This document shows, piece after piece, positions 17,145-25,403 of a stretch of DNA of 33,359 nucleotides. Below the pieces are notes generated by a model. It made no database searches, was not told the origin of the DNA, and worked only from the letters and a program-made list of their open reading frames with translations. Position numbers and translations under genes: made by a program. Position 1 is the stretch's first letter. Each line of letters begins with the position of its first letter. This DNA comes from Hyphomicrobiales bacterium (GTDB lineage: Bacteria; Pseudomonadota; Alphaproteobacteria; Rhizobiales; Xanthobacteraceae), in contig JACESF010000046.1 in the NCBI GenBank assembly GCA_013911975.1, positions 1 to 33,359 on the forward strand. The letters are read 5' to 3'.

Positions 17145-17525
17145 ATGGCCGCACGCATCCTGGTCATCGAGGACCATCCCACCAGCCGGGAACTGATGCA
17201 TTTCATCCTGACCCGCTCTGGCTACGAGGTGATGCTCGCCGCGGACGGCGCCGCCGGGCTGGCGGCCGCACGGCAGCAGCGGCCGGACCTCATCATCTCG
17301 GACATCCAGTTGCCGATCATGACCGGCTTCGAGGTGGCCGCCGCGGTCGCGGCGGATCCGGACCTCAAGGGTGTTCCCCTGATCGCGGTGACCGCATCGG
17401 CCATGGCCGGCGACCGGGAGAACATCATCCGCTCGGGCTTCATGGACTATGTCTCGAAGCCCATCGAGCCGGAGACCTTCGTGGTCCAGGTCTCCCGGTA
17501 CCTGCCGCGCCGGGATGGGGCTTGA
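17145..17525 (+). CDS. DivK-like single-domain response regulator
   Basis: A 126-residue receiver domain with Asp10 (ED pair), phospho-acceptor Asp53 in ISDIQLPIMTG, a switch threonine in VTASAM and Lys in SKPIEPE. The wording ILVIEDHPTSRELMHFIL and SGFMDYVSKPIEP is typical of DivK/CheY-like proteins that follow hybrid or PAS kinases. It has no output domain. It starts two bases past the kinase stop and ends just before the next start, so translation is likely coupled. It probably takes phosphate from the upstream kinase and passes information to a partner protein. Confidence 0.88.
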   Translation: MAARILVIEDHPTSRELMHFILTRSGYEVMLAADGAAGLAAARQQRPDLIISDIQLPIMTGFEVAAAVAADPDLKGVPLIAVTASAMAGDRENIIRSGFMDYVSKPIEPETFVVQVSRYLPRRDGA

Positions 17526-17529
17526 GCGA

Positions 17530-19359
17530 ATGGCGACGATCCTGGTGGTGGACGACCATTCCGTGAACCGCGCGCTGCTGGTGTCGCTGCTGCGCCATGA
17601 CGGGCACCTGCTCCTGGAGGCGGAGGACGGCCATGTGGCGCTGGAGCTGGCCCAGCAAGAGCGCCCCGACCTCGTCATCTCCGACATCGTCATGCCGGCG
17701 GGCGACGGCTACGAGCTGGTCTGGGGCCTGCGCCGGATGCCCCATCTGGCGGACATCCCCATCATCTTCTACACCGCCACCTACAATACCCGGGAGGCCG
17801 TGGCGCTGGCCGCAGCCTGCGGGGTGCGCGGCATCATCACCAAGCCCACCGACCCGGAGATCATCCTCGAAACGGTGCGGGACGTGCTCAGCCAGGCACC
17901 CGACCCGGAGGCCCCGGCGCCTGCGGGGCTGCCCACCAAGGAAAGCGCGGACAGCGCCTACCAGAAGCTGCTCTCCGAGAAGCTCGCGCGCACCACCGAC
18001 GAGTTGCACAAGATGGCGAAGCGCCTGCGCGTGGTGCAGCGCGGCTCCCATGACAGCCTCACCGGCCTGCCGAACCGCGTGCTCTTCCTCTCACGCCTGC
18101 GCCAGGCGCTCCTCGCGGCGCAGAAGGACGGCCGGCGCATCTATGTGGCGGTGGGCAACATCCGCAATTTCAGCTCCATCAACACCACCTTCGGGCGCCA
18201 TTGCGGCGACGAGGTGCTGCGCGAAGTGGCGCGCATCCTGAAGGAGCGTTCCCGCACGCCGGACAATGTGGCCCGGATTTCCGGCGATGAGTTCGCCACG
18301 TTCCTCACCGACGTGGGAACCCCTTCGGACGCGGCCATGCGCATCCATGACGCGCTGGAGACCGGCCTTTCGACGCCGCTCCGGATCGGCGCCGCCCGCG
18401 TCTCGCTCTCGATCCAGGTGGGGGTGAGCGTCGCGCCGGAGGATGGCGTGGACCCGGAGGTGCTGCTGGCCCGCGCCGAATCCGCCGTGCGGCGGGCGCG
18501 GGAGACCAATGCGCGCATCGCCTTCTTCGAGCCGGGCATGCACCGCCAGGCGGCCGAACGCATCGAGCTTCTGGTGCGCCTGTCCAATGCCCTCGACGTG
18601 GGCGAGTTCCAGGTTCGCTATCAGGTGAAGAAGAGCCTCGGCACGGGGGCGGTGACGGGCGTCGAGGCGCTGCTCTCCTGGCGCGGCACCGACGGCGCGG
18701 TGATGGCGCCGTCGCGTTTCATTCCGCTGCTGGAGGAGACCGGACAGATCGTCGAGGTGGGCAATTTCGTGCTGCGCACCGCCCTGTCCGACCAGGCGCG
18801 CTGGGCCCATCTGGGGCACGGCGTGGTGCCGGTCGCCGTCAACGTGTCGGCGGTGCAGTTGGCCGAACCGGACTTCGTCCCCCACTTGCTCGACCTCATC
18901 GCCAAGGCCCCGCCCCTGCCGGGGCACCAGCGCCCCCGCCTCGAACTGGAGGTGACGGAGAGCGTCGCCATGCGCGACATGGTCGGGGCCGCGAAGATTC
19001 TCGCCACTCTGCGCGAGCGGGGCGTCACCATCTCGGTGGACGATTTCGGCACCGGCTATTCGTCGCTCAGCTATCTGGCGCAGCTTCCCGTGAGCGCGCT
19101 GAAGATCGACATCTCCTTCGTCGCCACCATGCTGGAGCGGCGCGACAGCCGCTCCATCGTCGAGGCCATCATCTCGCTGGCCCACGCGCTCGACCTGAAG
19201 GTGGTGGCGGAAGGCGTGGAGACGCGGGAGCAGGCGGACCTGCTGGCGCGCCTCGCCTGCGATGAGGTCCAGGGCTACCTCTATGGCCGGCCGGTTCCCG
19301 CGCACGACATCGTCGCCGCCCTGCCCCAAGAGGGCGGCGCGCCGCCCGGCCCGGATTAG
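17530..19359 (+). CDS. REC-GGDEF-EAL cyclic-di-GMP phosphodiesterase
   Basis: A 609-residue protein: receiver (1-122, Asp52 in ISDIVMP), coiled linker (about 140-172), GGDEF domain (about 173-335) and EAL domain (about 345-600). The GGDEF domain looks catalytically weak: the motif is SGDEF (251-255), and the metal-binding DxD region reads GNIRNF (209-214), with Asn for the first Asp. The EAL domain keeps its catalytic set: EAL at 379, NVS, ELEVTES, DDFGTGYSS, ALKID and VVAEGVET. It should therefore degrade c-di-GMP, with GGDEF as a possible GTP sensor. ATG 17530 is four bases past the previous stop; 17515 is an alternative. Confidence 0.88.
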   Translation: MATILVVDDHSVNRALLVSLLRHDGHLLLEAEDGHVALELAQQERPDLVISDIVMPAGDGYELVWGLRRMPHLADIPIIFYTATYNTREAVALAAACGVRGIITKPTDPEIILETVRDVLSQAPDPEAPAPAGLPTKESADSAYQKLLSEKLARTTDELHKMAKRLRVVQRGSHDSLTGLPNRVLFLSRLRQALLAAQKDGRRIYVAVGNIRNFSSINTTFGRHCGDEVLREVARILKERSRTPDNVARISGDEFATFLTDVGTPSDAAMRIHDALETGLSTPLRIGAARVSLSIQVGVSVAPEDGVDPEVLLARAESAVRRARETNARIAFFEPGMHRQAAERIELLVRLSNALDVGEFQVRYQVKKSLGTGAVTGVEALLSWRGTDGAVMAPSRFIPLLEETGQIVEVGNFVLRTALSDQARWAHLGHGVVPVAVNVSAVQLAEPDFVPHLLDLIAKAPPLPGHQRPRLELEVTESVAMRDMVGAAKILATLRERGVTISVDDFGTGYSSLSYLAQLPVSALKIDISFVATMLERRDSRSIVEAIISLAHALDLKVVAEGVETREQADLLARLACDEVQGYLYGRPVPAHDIVAALPQEGGAPPGPD

Positions 19360-19377
19360 GACCCTCCCCGGCGCGGC

Positions 19378-20577
19378 TCAGGAGGATGCGAGCCTGCGGC
19401 TGCCCGCCGACAAGGCGATGATGGCGATGACCAGGGGCACGAAGGACAAAGCGAGAAGGGTGTTCCAGCCGAACGCCGAGAGCAGCCCGCCCGACAGGAA
19501 CGACCCCACCGCCATGGTACCGAACACCGCGAAGTCGTTGAAGGATTGAACGCGGGCCTTCTCTTCCGGCCGGTGGCATTCCAGCACCATGGCGGAGGCC
19601 CCCACGAAGCCGAAATTCCAGCCGACGCCCAGCAGGATCAGCGTCGCCCAGAAATGCCACACCTCGAGGCCGAGCAGCCCCAGCGCCGCCGACAGGCCGA
19701 TCAGGGCAAGGCCGGCGGCCACCACGCGGGGCGCGCCGAAGCGGCTGATGAGCCGCCCGGTGAAGAAGCTCGGCCCGTACATGGCGATGACGTGCCATTG
19801 CAGGCCGAGATTGGCGGCTTCCTGGGTGTGGCCGCACAGCCGCATGGCCAGCGGCGCCGCCGTCATGAGGAAGTTCATCAGCAGGTAGGAAACGACGCCG
19901 CACACGACCGCGAGGATGAAGCGCCGCTGCCGCACGATGACGCCCAGGGGCCGCCCGCCCGCCCGGTCGGCGGCGGTCGGCGCGGGGAGCTTCACCCCGA
20001 CGAGGATGAGGGCCGAGACCGCCGCCGCCAGCGCCTGCCCGAGATAGGTGGCCGCGAACAGGAAGGGCGGCGACAAATTCATGGTGTGGGTGACGAGCTG
20101 GGGCCCGAGGATGCCCGCGAAGACGCCGCCCGCCATGACGGCGGAGAGGGCGCGGGGCCGCCGCTCGGGCGCCGCGCAGTCGGTGGCCGCGAAGCGGAAG
20201 GTCAGCACCACGGCGGCGTAGACGCCGGCGAAGAAGGTCGCCAAACAGAACAGCGGGAAGGACGCGGCGGTGACGGCGAGGGATGCCAGCAGCCCCGCGA
20301 GCACGCCGCAGCCGGCGCCCATCATGAAGGCGGAGCGGCGGCCATAGCGCTGCGCGATGGCGCCCGCCGGCAGGGTGCACACCGCCATGCCCACCACGAA
20401 GATGGAGATGGGCAGCGTCGCGAGGGCGGGACTCGGCGCGAGCGTGTGCCCGACGATGGCGCCGGTGGCGAAGACCACGGTGGCGTTGATGCCTGCCAGG
20501 GCCTGGGCGACGGCGAGCCGCAGGACGTTTCCGCGTTCCAGGCGAAGCGCCTGCTCGGTGACCGTTAAGGTGCTCAC
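19378..20577 (-). CDS. MFS transporter
   Basis: A 399-residue inner-membrane protein with about 12 hydrophobic helices. AIAQRYGRRSAFMMGAG after helix 2 is the MFS loop motif. GTG at 20577 is chosen because AGAAGG precedes it and the upstream part of the reading frame is arginine-rich and non-conserved. No signature of a specific substrate family is evident. It is on the same strand as the galC-like, binding-protein and galB-like genes, but a gap of about 180 bases separates it, so it may be a second unit. Uptake of an aromatic or organic acid would suit the context, but this is inference. It is convergent with the c-di-GMP gene. Confidence 0.8.
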   Translation of the reverse strand: MSTLTVTEQALRLERGNVLRLAVAQALAGINATVVFATGAIVGHTLAPSPALATLPISIFVVGMAVCTLPAGAIAQRYGRRSAFMMGAGCGVLAGLLASLAVTAASFPLFCLATFFAGVYAAVVLTFRFAATDCAAPERRPRALSAVMAGGVFAGILGPQLVTHTMNLSPPFLFAATYLGQALAAAVSALILVGVKLPAPTAADRAGGRPLGVIVRQRRFILAVVCGVVSYLLMNFLMTAAPLAMRLCGHTQEAANLGLQWHVIAMYGPSFFTGRLISRFGAPRVVAAGLALIGLSAALGLLGLEVWHFWATLILLGVGWNFGFVGASAMVLECHRPEEKARVQSFNDFAVFGTMAVGSFLSGGLLSAFGWNTLLALSFVPLVIAIIALSAGSRRLASS

Positions 20578-20755
20578 GCCGCACTGCCTTCTGCCTGGAC
20601 GTTCCGCGCGGCATGGCTGCCCCCGGTCCGGCCCCACGGGACTTCACGCCCGTTTCCCGGCACGCATGTGCGCCCCCCGACGGGCTTTGTCGAGCGCCTC
20701 CCGCGTGTTGGTGCACTGCACCTGCCGCCCTGGGTTCAGGCGGGGACGGACGCAC

Positions 20756-21430
20756 CTATTCCCAGGTGCATCCGAGGCGGCGCAGGTCCTCGTCCACCCA
20801 CGACCGGTCGGTGGTTCCCCGCTCGATGGCCTCCAGCTGTCCCTGCTCGGTCTTCACCTTGCGGTGGGCCGCATCGAGCACCTCGTCCGCCTCGGCGCGG
20901 GGGATGCAGGCGATGCCGTCGGCGTCGCCCACCACGAGGTCCCCGGGCATCACCACCATGCCCAGCAGCGCGATGGGATAATTGATCTCTCCCGGCCCGG
21001 TCTTGTAGGGGCCGCGATGGGTCACGCCCCGGGCGAAGACCGGGAAGGGGCTGCGCCGGATGAAGTCCAGGTCGCGCACCGCGCCGTCGATGACGATGCC
21101 CGCGACGCCGCGCTTCTGGGCCTGGGTGATCATGATCTCGCCGATCAGCGCATTCTGGAGATGGCCGCCGCCGTCCACCAGGATGACGTCGCCCGGCTGC
21201 GCCATGTCGATGGCCTTGTGCAGCATGAGATTGTCGCCCGCCCGGGTGCGCACCGTGAGGGCCGACCCGCACAGAGGGGCGCCCGCATGGAGCTGGCGCA
21301 GGCCGGCGTCGCTGCCGGTCAGGCGCCACATGCCGTCGCTGATGGCGGCGACTGGCAGGCCCCTCGCCTTCGCCAGAACGGCATCGGGCAGGCGGTCGAA
21401 GGCGGTGCGGATGCGGAATCCGATGGTCAC
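20756..21430 (-). CDS. RraA-family aldolase/decarboxylase, GalC-like
   Basis: A 224-residue protein of the RraA/HMG-CHA aldolase family. GDVILVDGGGH and VIDGAVRDLDF (Arg119, Asp120) are the active-site segments that bind the oxo-acid and divalent metal. Class II members cleave 4-carboxy-4-hydroxy-2-oxoadipate to pyruvate and oxaloacetate. GTG 21430 is preceded by GGGAG at good spacing. The clade with THRGPYKTGPGEINYP includes proteins of unknown substrate, so the exact reaction is uncertain. The nearby galB-like gene makes a role after 4-oxalomesaconate hydratase attractive. RraA-type RNase E inhibitor is unlikely in this setting. Confidence 0.72.
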   Translation of the reverse strand: MTIGFRIRTAFDRLPDAVLAKARGLPVAAISDGMWRLTGSDAGLRQLHAGAPLCGSALTVRTRAGDNLMLHKAIDMAQPGDVILVDGGGHLQNALIGEIMITQAQKRGVAGIVIDGAVRDLDFIRRSPFPVFARGVTHRGPYKTGPGEINYPIALLGMVVMPGDLVVGDADGIACIPRAEADEVLDAAHRKVKTEQGQLEAIERGTTDRSWVDEDLRRLGCTWE

Positions 21431-21464
21431 GATGCAAGGCTCCCATGCTGGCCGGGCGGCGGCG

Positions 21465-22436
21465 TCAATTAGCGGTGACACCGGTCTGGGAGATCACGGC
21501 GCCCCACTTGGCCCGCTCGGTGGTGACGAAGGCGCCGAGCTCCTGCTGGCTGGAGGCCTGCACCTGCCCGCCCACGCTTTCGATCCGCTGGCGCAAGGCG
21601 GGGTCCGCCAGCGCCTTGTGCACAGCCTCGGTCAACTGGTCGAGCACCGGCTTGGGCGTTCCCGCCGGGGCGAACAGCGCCCACCAGGTCTCCGCCACAT
21701 AGCTCTTGAAGCGCGGGTCCTGCGAGACCGTCGCCACGTTCGGCAGCGCGGCCAGCCGCTCCTTGCCGGTGACGGCAATGCCCTTGAGCTGCCCCGCCTG
21801 GATGTGGGGCGCGGCCTCCAGCGCGTTCACCACCACCAGCGGCACATGCCCGCCGATGGCGTCGGTCACGGCGGGCCGGCCGCCCTGGTAGGGCACGTGC
21901 TTCAGCTTGATGCCCGCGTCATGCTCCAGCAGCGCCATGGCGAGGTGCGGCAGCGAGCCGTTGCCCGGCGTCGCATAGGCGTACTGGTCCGGCGAGGCCT
22001 TCGCGAGCGTGATCAGTTCTTCGAGATTATTGGCCGGAAACGACGGGTTGGCCGCGATCACGGACGGGATATCGCCGACCATGGAGATGGGGGCGATGTC
22101 CTTCTCCACGTCGAATCCCGGCTGCTTGAAGAGCGCCATGTTGATGGCGAGGCCGTTGGTGCCGAGCAGCAGGGTGTATCCGTCCGGCGTCGCGCGGGCC
22201 ACGGCGCGGGCCGCGAGGTTGGACCCCGCGCCCGGCTTGGCCTCCACCACGAAGGGCTGGCGCAGGAAGGCGGACAGGTGCTCCGCCAGCGCGCGCGCCA
22301 CGGTGTCCACGGCGCCGCCGGCCGAGAAGCCCACATAGATGGAGACGGGACGGGACGGATAGGGCTCGGCCGCCTGCGCGGGCGCGCAGGCGAGGAAAGC
22401 CGCCGCGCAGGCGATGCGCGACAAGGTGCGGAACAT
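21465..22436 (-). CDS. Bug/TctC periplasmic substrate-binding protein
   Basis: A 323-residue secreted protein. The first 22 residues form a signal peptide ending ACAPAQA, followed by EPYPSRPVSIYVGFSAGGAVDTVAR, the standard opening of Bug/TctC receptors. The fold binds carboxylates for tripartite tricarboxylate transporters. ATG 22436 has GGGAGA upstream; the longer reading frame to 22478 adds residues before the signal peptide and is rejected. No TctA or TctB membrane genes are in the window, so it is an orphan receptor, as many Bug proteins are. Its position between galC-like and galB-like genes suggests it binds an aromatic acid or a dicarboxylate intermediate. Confidence 0.87.
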   Translation of the reverse strand: MFRTLSRIACAAAFLACAPAQAAEPYPSRPVSIYVGFSAGGAVDTVARALAEHLSAFLRQPFVVEAKPGAGSNLAARAVARATPDGYTLLLGTNGLAINMALFKQPGFDVEKDIAPISMVGDIPSVIAANPSFPANNLEELITLAKASPDQYAYATPGNGSLPHLAMALLEHDAGIKLKHVPYQGGRPAVTDAIGGHVPLVVVNALEAAPHIQAGQLKGIAVTGKERLAALPNVATVSQDPRFKSYVAETWWALFAPAGTPKPVLDQLTEAVHKALADPALRQRIESVGGQVQASSQQELGAFVTTERAKWGAVISQTGVTAN

Positions 22437-22474
22437 GGCGTTTCTCCCTTTGATTATTGGCGCGCGCGGCGCGG

Positions 22475-23194
22475 TCACATGTTCTCAAGGCCGCGGACGA
22501 TGGAAGGAAAGACCCTCTGGAAGCTCTCCGCGTGGGAGGCGCTGCCGAAGTTCCGGCGCCGGGCGAGATTGCCGTTCTTCAGCGCGACGCCCTTGTAATA
22601 GTCCCAGAGCGCCGTCTGCCCTTCGAGGCACTGCATGGCCGCCCACTTGGTCTCCCAGACCTCGGTGATGTCCAGCAGGGTGTCGGGGACATAGGCGCAG
22701 ATCTCGGGCTGGTGGGGCTCGAAGCTGAAGACCTGCGGCGCGCCCGCAACCGGCCCCCAGGGGCGGCCCTGCGCCTGCGCCACCTGCCGCGCCTCCAGGG
22801 CGAAGCGAAAGGTCTCCACATGGTCCCAGTTGGAGGGGTCCACCTGTGGGTGGGTCAGCATGAAGGCGGGCTGCGCCTTGCGCAGCAGGCGGACCGTGAA
22901 CTCGAACATCTCGGGGGTCGGCCGCAGGGGATAGTCCTCGCCATCCAGAAAATGGATTTCGGCGCCCAGGATCGCCGCCGCCTTTTCCGCCTCGGCCCGG
23001 CGAATGTCGCGCGCTTTCGCGGCGCTCATCTCGGCATTCGCGTAGAGCTTGGCAGATTCCCCGATGGCCCCGTAGCTCAGGCAGATGACGATGGGATGGA
23101 ACCCGCGCTTTTTGTGCAGTGCAATAGCGCCGCCGGCGCGCCAGACGAAGTCACCAACATGCGCACTGACCACAACGAAGTTAGGCTCCGACAC
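22475..23194 (-). CDS. galB: GalB-like 4-oxalomesaconate hydratase (PIG-L fold)
   Basis: A 239-residue protein of the PIG-L/LmbE fold. The usual HPDD metal motif is replaced by AHVGD (His12, Asp15) in SAHVGDFVWRAGG, with a second site in THPQVDPSNWDH (His115, Asp119, His125). This wording is like GalB of Pseudomonas putida, a zinc-dependent 4-oxalomesaconate hydratase in gallate degradation, rather than a GlcNAc deacetylase. GTG 23194 follows CGGGAG six bases away; there is no ATG near the conserved start. The Bug protein gene follows after 38 bases. The substrate is inferred, and a deacetylase role cannot be excluded. Confidence 0.68.
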   Translation of the reverse strand: MSEPNFVVVSAHVGDFVWRAGGAIALHKKRGFHPIVICLSYGAIGESAKLYANAEMSAAKARDIRRAEAEKAAAILGAEIHFLDGEDYPLRPTPEMFEFTVRLLRKAQPAFMLTHPQVDPSNWDHVETFRFALEARQVAQAQGRPWGPVAGAPQVFSFEPHQPEICAYVPDTLLDITEVWETKWAAMQCLEGQTALWDYYKGVALKNGNLARRRNFGSASHAESFQRVFPSIVRGLENM

Positions 23195-23217
23195 GAACAA
23201 CTCCCGTTCTTCTTCAT

Positions 23218-23234
23218 CCGAAATGTATTTTCGG
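23218..23234. promoter_or_regulatory. Inverted repeat CCGAAA-N5-TTTCGG before galB-like gene
   Basis: A perfect 6-base inverted repeat lies 24 bases upstream of the galB-like start, in the divergent region shared with the LysR gene. Symmetry and position suit an operator for the divergent LysR regulator, but no footprint or consensus is known to me. Confidence 0.4.
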
Positions 23235-23299
23235 CCTCGAAACGGGGGAGACCCTAGCCAAGCCAGGGAAACCGGACTACGGCGATTGTCGGAACGCGC

Positions 23300-23315
23300 T
23301 ATGCCGAAATCGATA
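23300..23315. promoter_or_regulatory. LysR-type box TAT-N10-ATA
   Basis: TAT-GCCGAAATCG-ATA resembles the T-N11-A style of LysR recognition sites. It is 31 bases before the LysR start and 105 bases before the divergent galB-like start. That is where an autoregulatory site would lie. The interior GCCGAAAT shares CCGAAA with the inverted repeat at 23218. Confidence 0.4.
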
Positions 23316-23346
23316 TAGGTAAGCCGGCTCCGCACGAGGGATCGCG

Positions 23347-24357
23347 ATGGCCGGGCGCACCTATTCCCTGTTCCACCAACGGCTGCGGATGCGCCAGTTG
23401 CGAGTGGCCGTGGCGGTGGCGGACCATGGCAGCGTTCTGAAGGCGTCCCGCGCGCTGGGCATGACGCAGCCCGCCACCACCCGCAGCCTTCTCGAACTGG
23501 AAGACTTCCTGGGGCTGCGGCTGTTCGACCGGGGGCCGCGCGGCATGGTGCTGACGCGCCAGGGCGACGTCATCGTCCGCCGCGCGCGCCGCGTGCTCGC
23601 CGAGGTGGACAGCATCCCGGACGACATCGCGCTCATGGAGAAGGGCCTGTCGGAGGCCGTCTCCATCGGCGTCCTCATCTCCGCCTCGTCGGGATTGCTG
23701 CCGCGCGTGCTGGCACGCTTCCGGCAGCAGCACCCGGACATTCTGGTGAGCGTCTCGGAAGGGCGCATGCACGACCTGCTGGCGCAGCTCGCCGGCGGGA
23801 CGGTAGACCTCGTCCTGGGGCGGCTCTACGACCTGCCGACGCCCGACGAGTTCGTGCGCGAGCCGCTCTATCACGAGCCGCTCGCCATCGTCGCGCGCTC
23901 GGGCCACCCGGTCTTCCTGCGCAGCCATGTGGACGCCGCCTATCTGCGGCAGGCGCCCTTCCTGCTGCCCACCCTCGGCCAGCGCATCGGGCAGGACGTG
24001 GAGCTGGCACTTCGCGAGACCGGCCTTCACCTGGAGACCGCGCCGATCCGCGCCAGCTCCACGTCCTTCATCCGCGAAATGCTGTTCGCGACCGACTATC
24101 TCACCGTCCTCTCCCGGCTGACGTTGGTGGGCGACTTCGTGCGCGGAGGCCTGCGCCTGCTGCCATTTCCCATCGTCACCGGCCCGCGGCCGGGCGGCAT
24201 CATCCTGCGGCCCGGCCCCGCCGTTCCGCCCGCGGTCCGCGCCCTGCGCGGCGTGGTGGAGCTGTGCATCTCGGAGCTGATCTCCACCGGGATGCTGGCG
24301 CCCTACGAGCCCACGGTCCGGCGGCGCGGCCGCAGCGGCGCGCCGCCGGACGCATGA
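23347..24357 (+). CDS. LysR-family regulator (GalR/PcaQ-like)
   Basis: A 336-residue LysR regulator. The winged helix-turn-helix (about 14-75) contains LKASRALGMTQPATTRSLLELEDFLGLRLFDR, with a TQPA-type recognition helix. The effector domain (about 100-310) follows. The PcaQ/GalR-type opening fits regulators of aromatic-acid catabolism. It is divergent from the galB-like, Bug-receptor and galC-like set, the standard arrangement for a LysR activator and its target operon. The effector is probably an aromatic acid or pathway intermediate. ATG 23347 is preceded by a GAGG. Confidence 0.88.
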   Translation: MAGRTYSLFHQRLRMRQLRVAVAVADHGSVLKASRALGMTQPATTRSLLELEDFLGLRLFDRGPRGMVLTRQGDVIVRRARRVLAEVDSIPDDIALMEKGLSEAVSIGVLISASSGLLPRVLARFRQQHPDILVSVSEGRMHDLLAQLAGGTVDLVLGRLYDLPTPDEFVREPLYHEPLAIVARSGHPVFLRSHVDAAYLRQAPFLLPTLGQRIGQDVELALRETGLHLETAPIRASSTSFIREMLFATDYLTVLSRLTLVGDFVRGGLRLLPFPIVTGPRPGGIILRPGPAVPPAVRALRGVVELCISELISTGMLAPYEPTVRRRGRSGAPPDA

Positions 24358-24366
24358 CGCGCCCGC

Positions 24367-25350
24367 TCAGGGGATGAGCACGATGGCGCCCGTGGTCCGC
24401 CGGGCTTCCATGCTCTCATGCACCGCGCGCACCTCCTCCAGCGGCGCGGTGAGGCCGATGGCGGGGCGGATGAGGCCCCGCGCCAGGGCGTCGAACACCC
24501 CCTGCGTCAGCGCCACCATGTCGGCGGGCGTGCGGGTGAAGGTGGCGAGCGTGGGCTTCGCGAGGAAGATGGAGCCCTTCGCGGCGAGGACGCCGAGATC
24601 GAGCGGGGGCACCGGGCCGCTGGCCTGTCCGAAATTCACCATCAGGCCGAGGGGCTTCAGGCAGTCCAGGGACGTGTCGAACGTGTCGCGGCCCACCGAA
24701 TCGAACACCGCGTCCACGCCCGCGCCACCGGTGAAGCCGCGCGCCGCCTCGGCGAAATTGTCCGTCCGATAGTTCACCGCCAGGGCGCAGCCCGCCTCCC
24801 GCGCCACGCTCACCTTCTCGTCGGACCCAACGACGCCCATCACGCGCACGCCGAGGGCGCTGGCCCACTGGCACAGGAGCTGGCCGACGCCGCCCGCCGC
24901 CGCGTGCACCACGATGCTCGCCCCCGCCTTGGCGGGCCAGATGCGGGTGAGGAGATAGAAGGCGGTCGCCCCCTTCACGAGGCACGCCGCCGCTTGCCGG
25001 TCGTCCACGGCGTCGGGAATGGGCACGAGGCGCCAGGCGGGCACGATCCGCCGTTCCGCATAGGCGCCGAGGAGGTTCCAATAGGCCACCCGCTGGCCCG
25101 GCTTCAGGCCCTCCACGTCCGGCCCGACCGCCTCCACCACGCCCGCCGCCTCCACGCCGAGGGTCGCCGGACGCGCGATGGCATATTGCCCGGCCGTGCT
25201 GGAGCGGTGGTAGATGTCGATGAGATTGACGCCGATGGCGGTGTGCCGCACCAGCACCTCGCCCGGGCCGGGCGCCGGCACATCCACCGTCTCGAAGGTC
25301 AGGACTTCCGGCCCGCCGGCCACATGAACGCGCACCGCCTTGGATTTCAT
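24367..25350 (-). CDS. NADPH:quinone oxidoreductase (MDR family)
   Basis: A 327-residue zinc-independent medium-chain reductase. A GroES-like domain carries GVNLIDIYHRSS, and the Rossmann motif is HAAAGGVGQLLCQWA (AxxGxxG) near residue 150. The zinc-binding cysteines of alcohol dehydrogenases are absent. The family reduces quinones or enones with NADPH. ATG 25350 is preferred over the overlapping GTG at 25353 because GGGGAG is correctly spaced. It is the last gene of the minus-strand mms-like run, 53 bases after the dehydrogenase gene. The endogenous substrate is unknown. Confidence 0.88.
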   Translation of the reverse strand: MKSKAVRVHVAGGPEVLTFETVDVPAPGPGEVLVRHTAIGVNLIDIYHRSSTAGQYAIARPATLGVEAAGVVEAVGPDVEGLKPGQRVAYWNLLGAYAERRIVPAWRLVPIPDAVDDRQAAACLVKGATAFYLLTRIWPAKAGASIVVHAAAGGVGQLLCQWASALGVRVMGVVGSDEKVSVAREAGCALAVNYRTDNFAEAARGFTGGAGVDAVFDSVGRDTFDTSLDCLKPLGLMVNFGQASGPVPPLDLGVLAAKGSIFLAKPTLATFTRTPADMVALTQGVFDALARGLIRPAIGLTAPLEEVRAVHESMEARRTTGAIVLIP

Positions 25351-25403
25351 CACTCACTCCCCTGGACAGGCTTGCCCCGCGCCGCCCGGAGGCGGCGGGA
25401 CGA

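Noticed and set aside
18205..18310. Active diguanylate cyclase site in the REC-GGDEF-EAL protein
   Set aside because: The metal-binding Asp is Asn210 and the motif is SGDEF, so an active cyclase is unlikely.
20756..21430. RraA as a regulator of RNase E
   Set aside because: The Arg119-Asp120 catalytic pair and the catabolic neighbours favour an aldolase/decarboxylase.
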